Shown one piece after another: positions 1 to 6,418 of a stretch of DNA of 64,000 nucleotides (position 1 is its first letter; each line of letters opens with the position of its first letter). Origin of the DNA: Exobasidium rhododendri. Lineage: Eukaryota > Basidiomycota > Exobasidiomycetes > Exobasidiales > Exobasidiaceae. The notes beneath the pieces were generated by a model, which worked only from the letters and a program-made list of their open reading frames with translations, was not told the DNA's origin and made no database searches. The stretch spans positions 3,658,001 through 3,722,000 of the forward strand of contig CP110631.1 of assembly GCA_026210745.1 (NCBI GenBank), in the 5' to 3' direction. Both the position numbers and the translations under genes were made by a program.

Positions 1-842
1 GGGAAATCCCAATGTACTCGACTTTCAATTCTGACAAGACCATATTGGGTCTCATGGATCCTTGGTTGGAGGTGACGGACAATTCCAAGACCTTAGCAGC
101 ACTCAAGGCCACATTCACCGATCACTACAATGCACAAAAGCAACCCTTCGGACTGTACTCTCACCCCATCCACATTTCGACAACCTATCCCGGTGCACCC
201 GTGGCTACCAATACTGCGATTGTGGCTACATTGAACCAGTTCTTAGACTTTGCTTTGGCCTCTTCTCAATTTCAGAATGTCTGGATGATCAACAACAAGC
301 AGCTTCTGGCCTGGATGAAGAATCCGGTCCCTGCAAGCCAGCTGAACACGCTTGAAGAGTTCCAATGTCAAACGCCTAATCCATCGCAGGCCAAGCTTTG
401 CTCCGGTATTCCAGCCAAGGAGGACAGTCTTATCATAAAGTGCATCAGCGACACACCGGGAGATTCGCTCAACAATTCGCCTTTCAATACTTGCTACGGA
501 TGTCCCACCGTACGACCTACGCCCGATCAACCTAACCCTCCGCAGAAGAACAATGACGGTAGCGTTCGAATTCGCATTGGCGACAACTGTGATACGCCAT
601 TTTGGGATCCCGTTGCAGGTAAATGCCTGAACAGTGGATATACTGATGACACTCGAGCCATTGGACCCAATGGAGCCAACTTGACAAGCTCAGCCACAAC
701 AAACGTCGCTAACACGACAGGCAGCGCTGTAGATGGTTACGAGACGTTCGGCGGTGCCGCTTCCTTGCATCAGAGCAGTCGAGCTACAGCAGGCTGTCTC
801 GGCCTTTCCTTGCTTTTGGCTGTAGTAAGCTTGTATCTCTGA
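1..842 (+). CDS. Chitin deacetylase-like polysaccharide deacetylase, GPI-anchored, 5' truncated by the window
   Basis: The frame is open from the window edge (EIPMYST...), so this is the C-terminal part of a longer protein; the first internal Met is at 12. The pattern FGLYSHPIH, followed by FLDFALASSQFQNVWMINNK and LLAWMKNPVP, is the usual end of carbohydrate esterase family 4 chitin deacetylases (the barrel strand with the catalytic His, then the helix before the 'NVW' strand). A Cys-rich tail follows with CQTP, CSGIP and CYGCPTVRP. The protein ends in a Ser/Thr-rich spacer and a hydrophobic tail (LGLSLLLAVVSLYL), which is a GPI-anchor signal. The expected role is deacetylation of cell-wall chitin to chitosan at the plasma membrane or wall. 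The metal-binding N-terminal motifs lie outside the window, so activity cannot be judged. The family call is from recalled family pattern; the GPI tail is directly visible. Confidence 0.82.
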   Translation, partial: EIPMYSTFNSDKTILGLMDPWLEVTDNSKTLAALKATFTDHYNAQKQPFGLYSHPIHISTTYPGAPVATNTAIVATLNQFLDFALASSQFQNVWMINNKQLLAWMKNPVPASQLNTLEEFQCQTPNPSQAKLCSGIPAKEDSLIIKCISDTPGDSLNNSPFNTCYGCPTVRPTPDQPNPPQKNNDGSVRIRIGDNCDTPFWDPVAGKCLNSGYTDDTRAIGPNGANLTSSATTNVANTTGSAVDGYETFGGAASLHQSSRATAGCLGLSLLLAVVSLYL

Positions 843-1060
843 TTGGGTCGTCTCTTTTCCTGTCTCTCGTCTACGAGGCTATACGACGTCATGCTTTCAT
901 CTTTCTTTCTCTCTTCCTTTCTCCCATATCGTCGTCATCACCACCACCACCACCACCGTCATCATTATCATACACCATAACATCTCTGTTACATAGTCTC
1001 ACATCCATTTCAGCGACAGGCTTCACAAGAATGCATCCAACTATTCGCTGTTCTCGCGTA

Positions 1061-1087
1061 CAGTAGAACCTCCGAGTTTTAATACGA
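1061..1087 (+). repeat. Left terminal inverted repeat of the pogo-like element
   Basis: Begins CAGTAGAACCTCC directly after TA at 1059-1060. It pairs with 2931-2957 in inverted orientation at 24 of 27 positions (mismatches at repeat positions 14, 19 and 26). Confidence 0.93.
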
Positions 1088-1092
1088 TTTGT

Positions 1093-1134
1093 CTTAATAA
1101 CCCCCCAATGTTAATGAAAACAGCCCGGTCCCCG
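1093..1134 (+). repeat. Left subterminal direct repeat
   Basis: CTTAATAACCCCCC followed by a GTTAAT block and a CGGTCCC block. It recurs in the same orientation at 2889-2930, just inside the right inverted repeat. Direct rather than inverted subterminal repeats may be extra transposase binding sites (inference). Confidence 0.8.
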
Positions 1135-1225
1135 ATTTGGACCTATGGAAATACTAAGAACCTCTCAGACCTAATTCCTAATGCAATTCGAAGAATTTTT
1201 AAGCCTGATATTAAGACTGGGAGGT

Positions 1226-1288
1226 TACACGTGGGAGTGACTTGGCTACACGTGGGAGTGACTTGATTACACGTGGAAGTAACTTGTA
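1226..1288 (+). repeat. Three tandem 21-base repeats at the transposase 3' end
   Basis: Units at 1226-1246, 1247-1267 and 1268-1288 all read TACACGTGGGAGTGACTTG-like, the last with two changes. Each carries an ACACGTGG E-box-like core. The third unit covers the last transposase codons and the stop codon lies at the unit 2/3 junction. The unit length of seven codons keeps frame. Confidence 0.88.
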
Positions 1289-2826
1289 ATCTTTTTCTGC
1301 TTACTTTTTTGTATTTCTTGTATTTCAAGTGTCTTACGACTTCTTTTAAGTGTTCTTATCAATGATATCTGACCTTCAAATGTATCTGCTTCTTCAATGT
1401 ATTTCATGTAGGTATTGAGACCGCCAATTGCAGCAGATATTGTAATGCGATCCGGCATAGCAATATCATCTTCTTCAATATCTTTTTCGAATTGTAGTGA
1501 TTCAATGATTTCAATATTGCTTGGAACAGGAAATTCAATGTGTTCTATTTCTTCTAGTTCTTGTAATGAAATTGGGTTCTTGTATCTCAGCTCTCGTAGT
1601 AGACTCTTGTTTTCTATAGCTAAGCGTTCCAATTCTTCAATACAGAAGTCTAAATCCATTGAATTTGAACAAAGAGCTGACGCGTCTTGTATTGACCGAA
1701 TACCACAATGGCGCCAGCAATTTGCTATTGTATCTTCCTTTATTGTATCCCAGCTGTCAATAGCAATTTGTATTGCTTCATACAAGTCGATCTTCCAATC
1801 CCGAAATGTACCATTATCATAATGAAACAATAGCATTTTATTGTAGCTCTTCCGATAGTAAGCCTTCCAAGTCCTAATGATACCTGCATCACACGGTTGT
1901 ATCTTGGAAGTTGTATTGGGTGGTAATAGCAGTATTGTTGTATTCTTCAATACCACACCGTCAAGCTTATGACTAGGGCAATTGTCCATAATCAATAGAA
2001 CTTTCCGGCCGCGCATATTGTTATCGAAATCTAAGATCCATTCTTGAAATAAAGTTGAAGTCATCCATGCAGTAGCGTTATTTCTGTATTTGATCCCGTG
2101 CGATTCAATATTGACGTTTTTAAATGCACGAGGCTTTCTGTATTTACCAATGATTAACAGCGGGCGCTTATCTGTTCCAGTTTCATTACAACATAGGACA
2201 GCCGTAATGCGATCTTTGACCTTTTTCTTACCCTGCAATACAACATTTGCTAGACTCCAATCTTGTTGTAATCTGAAATTTAAACCAGTCTCGTCCATAT
2301 TGTAAACATCTTCGGGTTTGTATTTATCCAACGCGTCTCTTAGCGCCGGAAGTTGTAACTCTAATTCAGTTTCATTAACATCTCCGCTTTCTCCATGCGC
2401 TATTCTTTTTACCAATTTGTATCTAGACTTGAATTTACTAATCCAACCATTTGACCAACCGTCGGACTTTTCCTTACTTGAGTCGACGCCTGGATACAGT
2501 AAGATCATGAATTCTGCAGCTTTGGTTTTAATGACATCTGAAGTCACTGCAATATTGCCCGTTGCAAGATTTATCCATTCTGTTAATGCTTCTTCAAGCT
2601 TTGGGTACTGAACTTCGCGATTCACTTTAAAATCTTTTGTATTTGATTCTTTTTTTGTATTGAGCCATTTGTCAGAGGCGGCAAGAGTGTAAGAGATTAA
2701 CCCCTGCGACACTACAATGCTATGCTGTGTCTTCAGCCAGTGAGCAAGCGCCTTTTGACTCTGGCCAGGATGATCAACATTATGCTGGCATAGAGCCCGA
2801 CGTTGGCTGTTAGAAAGATGGGGCAT
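1267..2826 (-). CDS. Pogo/Tigger-like transposase (CENP-B HTH plus DDE_1 endonuclease), 519 aa
   Basis: The transposase cuts and inserts the element at TA sites in the nucleus. Residues 1-50 form a psq-like HTH (SNSQRRALCQ...GLISYTLA). A CENP-B-type second HTH follows at about 75-145 (LEEALTEWIN...DGWSNGWISKFKSRYKL). The DDE core shows Asp178 in VYNMDETGLNF, Asp281 in LLIMDNCPSH and Asp313 in IQPCDAGII. The last two are 31 residues apart, the spacing of pogo-type DDD enzymes. PPNTTSKIQPCDAGII is a hallmark of this family. No stop or frameshift interrupts the 519 codons and there is no intron, so it could encode an active protein. The final residues overlap the 21-base tandem repeat. A domesticated CENP-B-like gene is unlikely given the flanking inverted repeats. 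Confidence 0.95.
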   Translation of the reverse strand: MPHLSNSQRRALCQHNVDHPGQSQKALAHWLKTQHSIVVSQGLISYTLAASDKWLNTKKESNTKDFKVNREVQYPKLEEALTEWINLATGNIAVTSDVIKTKAAEFMILLYPGVDSSKEKSDGWSNGWISKFKSRYKLVKRIAHGESGDVNETELELQLPALRDALDKYKPEDVYNMDETGLNFRLQQDWSLANVVLQGKKKVKDRITAVLCCNETGTDKRPLLIIGKYRKPRAFKNVNIESHGIKYRNNATAWMTSTLFQEWILDFDNNMRGRKVLLIMDNCPSHKLDGVVLKNTTILLLPPNTTSKIQPCDAGIIRTWKAYYRKSYNKMLLFHYDNGTFRDWKIDLYEAIQIAIDSWDTIKEDTIANCWRHCGIRSIQDASALCSNSMDLDFCIEELERLAIENKSLLRELRYKNPISLQELEEIEHIEFPVPSNIEIIESLQFEKDIEEDDIAMPDRITISAAIGGLNTYMKYIEEADTFEGQISLIRTLKRSRKTLEIQEIQKSKQKKITSYFHV

Positions 2827-2888
2827 AATGAGTCACAAATGGTGGTCAGAAGAGAGGAATGGTGAATTTTGAGAATCGAACTTTCACA

Positions 2889-2930
2889 CTTAATAACCCC
2901 CCATAGTTAATAGAAAAGGGCTGGTCCCGC
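2889..2930 (+). repeat. Right subterminal direct repeat
   Basis: Same-orientation copy of 1093-1134 (CTTAATAACCCCCC, GTTAAT, GGTCCC). It abuts the right terminal inverted repeat. Confidence 0.8.
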
Positions 2931-2957
2931 TTGTATTAGAACTGGGAGGTTCTACTG
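2931..2957 (-). repeat. Right terminal inverted repeat of the pogo-like element
   Basis: Reads ...GGGAGGTTCTACTG, the inverted partner of 1061-1087, followed by the TA duplication at 2958-2959. Confidence 0.93.
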
Positions 2958-3453
2958 TACTTTCTCTTATTCACACTATCTCACCTCGTATACATACATA
3001 CAAACGGATCTATTAGACTAACACACGCCTCCGATTTGTCCATCTGAGAGTCGAGCCGACGCCACGTGTCTTTTGAAGTCACGGCAACATCAGTAGGCCG
3101 GGCCTATTAAATGATTGAGCCTTATCTCTAACTTTCTTCCGAAATTTTTGACTTTTCTTCTCTCCCCCAATCTGACTCGACACCTTCAGCCCTCTTAGTA
3201 TAAGCGAGAATTGGTTGCACCACCTCGTCATAGGACAATTTAAGCATCCTACCACCCTCGCATGTTCCTTCAATCGACTCGAGACGACTACATCTCGTGA
3301 GTCTGCTTTGAAGGCAAACGACGTTGAAGGAGAGTCGAACGGCTCTATAGGGCTGACATTGCCTGCTATTCCGCCCACAGTGACGCCATTTTCAAATCTA
3401 GTGAAGCATAAAAGACTGCTCCTTTTAGACCTCTTGAAAACGTACAAATCATC
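2958..3453 (+). promoter_or_regulatory. CPA1 promoter remnant and 5' leader
   Basis: This 496-base stretch lies between the transposon end and the CPA1 start. TATTAAA at about 3105 is a weak TATA-like site. A six-codon ATG-start frame (3111-3131) sits next to it and is probably upstream of transcription. The spliced attenuator uORF (3262-3411) is the main feature, with an intron at 3297-3380. Because of the insertion, upstream elements of CPA1 may now lie beyond the 1.9 kb transposon. Confidence 0.6.
3262..3411 (+). CDS. Arginine attenuator peptide (AAP) uORF, 21 codons, spliced
   Basis: Exons are 3262-3296 and 3381-3411, with an 84-base intron (GTGAGT...CTGAC...CACAG). Spliced translation begins MFLQSTR and ends DDYISDAIFKSSEA. 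The tail aligns without gaps to the fungal arginine attenuator peptide (Neurospora arg-2 tail QDYLSDHLWRALNA, from memory). It keeps Asp-Tyr, Ser-Asp and the final Ala with the same number of residues to the stop. The Asp equivalent to the essential Asp12 is present; Trp is replaced by Phe. In the known family the nascent peptide stalls the terminating ribosome when arginine is high and lowers CPA1 translation. The uORF start has C at -3 (weak) while the CPA1 start has A at -3, as leaky scanning requires. The uORF stop is 42 bases before the CPA1 ATG. Alignment and splice sites are seen; regulation is inferred from the family. Confidence 0.85.
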
Positions 3454-4866
3454 ATGTTGACCTCTCTTGTTCGCCAATCTTTAAGGCTATCAGGAAGCCG
3501 GGGACTGGCATCGGCAGCCAGTAAGGCTCCGATCACATTCACCGATGCACCACCCACTCAACCAGCTACTTTGCATCTAAAGTCTGGTCACGCCTTTCAG
3601 GGAAAGTCATTTGGAGCACCGGTCTCCACTCGATTTGGAGAGACAGTCTTCACTACGGCCATCACCTCATACACAGAGTCTTTGACGGATCCTTCGTATC
3701 AAGGTCAACTTTTAACCTTCACCCAGCCCTTGATGGGAAATTACGGCGTGCCTGACAACTTTTCCGGTAGATCGCCAATGGAGCATCCTCTGGATGTCGA
3801 CGTCGGCTCATTCCTTGAGTCAAGAGGAGTGCAAGCATCTGGGGTGATTGTCAGTAACTTGGCAGAAAGATTCAGCCATTTTGAAGCAGTGGAGAGTCTC
3901 AGTACTTGGTGTGCTCGTCACAAGGTGCCAGGGATCTCTGGTATCGACACTCGAGCCCTTACCACCTTACTACGAAATCAGGGATCAACGCTGGGTGCCA
4001 TCAAGATTGGAGAGGGACACGAAACCCCTCCTGCTGCTGGCGATTTCATCGATCCCATGAGCGAGAATCTAATTGCTAAAGTCTCCACCAAGGAACCTTA
4101 TACGATTCACCCTGTCGGTGGAGCAAGCAAGGCCAAAGCTCATATTGCATTGCTCGACTTTGGATCAAAGGCTAACATTGTACGATGCTTGATTCGAGAA
4201 GGAGTCACTGTCACTGTCTTGCCATGGAACTACGACTTCAACTCGGTGCGAGATAATTTCGACGGACTCTTTTTGAGTAACGGTCCGGGCAGCCCTTACT
4301 CGATCCCTGAAGCGATAGAGACAACAAAGGAAGCCATGGCAACCTGGAATAGACCCATTTTTGGAATTTGCATGGGGAACCAGATCATTGGTCTGGCTGC
4401 CGGTCTAAAGGCGTACAGGATGAAGTTTGGCAATCGAGGTCACAATCAGCCAGTCATCTCACTCTTGGACAATGGGAAATCCGTCAAAGCAGGAAGAGTT
4501 TACATTACAAGTCAAAACCACGGGTACGCAATCGAGCACGATCAAGACGCTAAGACAGAAGCAGAAGGAAAGTGGCCCGACGAGTGGTTGCCTTGGTTTG
4601 TGAATGCAAATGACGGAACGATCGAGGGAATCATCAGCGCGCCAAATTCAGGTAAACATGTTCGAAGTGCTCAATTCCACCCTGAATCTCGGGGTGGGCC
4701 TGAGGACACTTTTGGAATGTTTAAAGATTTCATCGATGATGTCCTCACCCTGAAGAAGGAGAGAGGCATGAGAAGCGCTTCACCAGGTCTGGAAGCGGGT
4801 CTCTTAGGTCCTTCTCCCGTCGGTATGGCCCCTCCTGTCCCTCAATATGTAGCCACTGCTGCTTGA
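3454..4866 (+). CDS. CPA1: Carbamoyl-phosphate synthase, arginine-specific, small (glutaminase) subunit, 470 aa
   Basis: It hydrolyses glutamine and passes ammonia to the large subunit to make carbamoyl phosphate for arginine synthesis. Residues 1-25 (MLTSLVRQSLRLSGSRGLAS...) are basic, Ser-rich and acid-free, a likely mitochondrial transit peptide as in filamentous fungi. The CPSase small-chain N-terminal domain covers about 35-175 (FGETVFTT, YPS-like DPSYQGQLLTFTQPLMGNYG). The class I glutamine amidotransferase domain is at about 230-440. The nucleophile is Cys306 in FGICMGNQ (the usual His/Leu neighbours are changed, as in many CPSases), with His409 and Glu411 in QFHPES. There is a single exon. 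Length matches fungal CPA1/arg-2. Expression is probably controlled by the attenuator uORF in the leader. Separate from the pyrimidine pathway CPS, which is fused to ATCase in fungi. Confidence 0.97.
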   Translation: MLTSLVRQSLRLSGSRGLASAASKAPITFTDAPPTQPATLHLKSGHAFQGKSFGAPVSTRFGETVFTTAITSYTESLTDPSYQGQLLTFTQPLMGNYGVPDNFSGRSPMEHPLDVDVGSFLESRGVQASGVIVSNLAERFSHFEAVESLSTWCARHKVPGISGIDTRALTTLLRNQGSTLGAIKIGEGHETPPAAGDFIDPMSENLIAKVSTKEPYTIHPVGGASKAKAHIALLDFGSKANIVRCLIREGVTVTVLPWNYDFNSVRDNFDGLFLSNGPGSPYSIPEAIETTKEAMATWNRPIFGICMGNQIIGLAAGLKAYRMKFGNRGHNQPVISLLDNGKSVKAGRVYITSQNHGYAIEHDQDAKTEAEGKWPDEWLPWFVNANDGTIEGIISAPNSGKHVRSAQFHPESRGGPEDTFGMFKDFIDDVLTLKKERGMRSASPGLEAGLLGPSPVGMAPPVPQYVATAA

Positions 4867-5213
4867 CGCAGACAATCTATCATCTCGACTTATGTAGTTG
4901 CTAGTAATTACGATTTCCATTGCATCCCTCGAATAGAAGAACATCGTAGTGCTAATTGTAACGATTGCCTGAGAAAAAGAAATATTACCGAACGAAGCCT
5001 CTCTCTTATTGAAGGTGAAATCGCAGACAGGTTCCTTGCAATTGATCTCCACGTGCGCGGCCTTTTCCGGACGCCAATTGGTCAATCTGACGTGAAGCTG
5101 AATCGATCGGTGATGGGAGGACTAAGGCTTCCTTCTTTGTTAGTTTTGCCGTTCATAACGTAAGAAGGAACTTCATTCTTCCCTCATCACTCCAAAAGGA
5201 AGTCAGCCTCAAC
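4867..5213. other. Intergenic: CPA1 3' region and COX12 promoter
   Basis: No coding signal is seen. It should hold the CPA1 3' UTR and the COX12 promoter. CACGTG at about 5051 is a candidate E-box (inference). Confidence 0.5.
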
Positions 5214-6149
5214 ATGTCAGACTCAGACTCGGAAGGCGGCAGGTCGTTCACCTTGCAAAGTAAGTTTATTCTTGAGCTGTGGTTGGAAGCATATTTTCAG
5301 TGTAGTGAGGGATGTGAGACAGCCGGGTCTTCAGCGGCGAATCACAGCTTGCAAGAGACAGGTCCTTTACCTAGGGAAGATGGAGATGTGATCTCGGTGG
5401 GAATTTCGATGCTTACACTGTTCCTCTCGATCTCCTTTTTTTTTTGGCTTGTCTGTGCAGCTGCATCTTTTGATGCTCGATTCCCAAATCAGGTAAGTTC
5501 TACAGCACTGCCGCTCTTCATTTACCCTTCTTTCTACTAACGGTTTCCCTTACCTTGCCCCACTTTCAGAACCAAACCAAGCACTGGTATGTTCAATCCT
5601 CAAGGGCACGCCTTGTCGAGCCTGGAGCTTACACCATCTTCTTCACTATGTCTATTGCTTACTTCTTCCTCTTCGACATTTCCTAGCTGGCAAAAGTGAG
5701 TGGTGATTGCATGATCGCGACGGAAAATTTAGGATGCAGAGCATTTATTTATCTGGAAAAATCGTGCTGCCTTGCCTCACCTAATCTCTCACAGCTACGT
5801 TGACTACTACAAGTGCATCAACGCCAAGGGCGAGGAATTCACACCCTGCAAGCAGTTTTACCGAGCTTACCACTCACTGTGCCCTAGTGAGTCTATGGCA
5901 GGGTGGGACACTCCGCTCACTGGACTTATCACTGATTCATCATACTTTTTTCTTCTCCTTCCCTGCAGACGAATGGGTGCGTCTCAAACTGCATGAAAGG
6001 CGAATGGCAAAGGCTCTGAATTTGCACTGGCTAATGTAATTTCTCCTTCCCACCCACTTCTCTCCTCCATCTTTCTTCCTTCTTAACAGCTGGCAAAGTG
6101 GGACGAACAACGTGAAAACAGCAACTTTCCCCACTCGCTCGAGCCATGA
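5214..6149 (+). CDS. COX12: Cytochrome c oxidase subunit VIb (Cox12/COX6B), 87 aa, seven exons
   Basis: This intermembrane-space subunit of respiratory complex IV has a twin-Cys helical hairpin fold. Exons: 5214-5259, 5461-5492, 5570-5586, 5687-5695, 5795-5886, 5969-5976, 6090-6149 (264 nt, 88 codons with stop). All junctions are in phase with GT-AG ends. Spliced protein reads ...[25 protein letters not shown]...PCKQFYRAYHSLC-PNEW-LAKWDEQR... It shows the CX9C ([11 protein letters not shown]) and CX10C (CKQFYRAYHSLC) pairs of Cox6B and the WDEQR tail motif. Exon 4 is only 9 bases and exon 6 only 8; exon 3 is 17. The intron after the 8-base exon uses a GTGCGT donor. Import should run through Mia40 with no cleaved presequence. 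Family match and the phase check make this secure; cDNA would settle the micro-exons. Confidence 0.94.
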
Positions 6150-6418
6150 TTGGTCAAAACAGCAACCCACGATCGGATGAATGTATTACTGGGATGTAGT
6201 CTAAGCGCCATCTCAATATTTATTTGCAAAATGATGGTCATTGGTGTAGTATTAGAGGACGCGGCTCGATGCAGAGATAGGCAAGTAATAGGGTGATATT
6301 CATTGAGTAATTGTTCTTGAGGATAGGTAACGTGTTTCTTGAAGGGTGAAAATGTGCAATTTCGCGAGCAAGTACATGTCATGAAGGCTGGAGGGATAGT
6401 GAGGGCAAAAGGAGATGA

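Larger units (their letters stand above)
1061..2957 (-). mobile_element. Complete pogo/Tigger-like (Tc1-mariner superfamily) DNA transposon
   Basis: The 1897-base element starts CAGTAGAACCTCC and ends in its inverted complement. It is flanked on both sides by TA (1059-1060 and 2958-2959), the target duplication of Tc1/mariner/pogo elements. The 27-base terminal inverted repeats match at 24 of 27 positions. Inside the ends lies a roughly 40-base direct repeat (CTTAATAACCCCCC..., 1093-1134 and 2889-2930). An internal copy of the right-end motif ACTGGGAGGTT lies at 1217-1227, followed by three 21-base tandem copies. A single intact transposase gene fills 1267-2826 on the minus strand. The right end is 304 bases from the CPA1 attenuator uORF start and 496 bases from the CPA1 start codon. 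The intact ORF and near-perfect ends suggest recent insertion. Confidence 0.93.
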
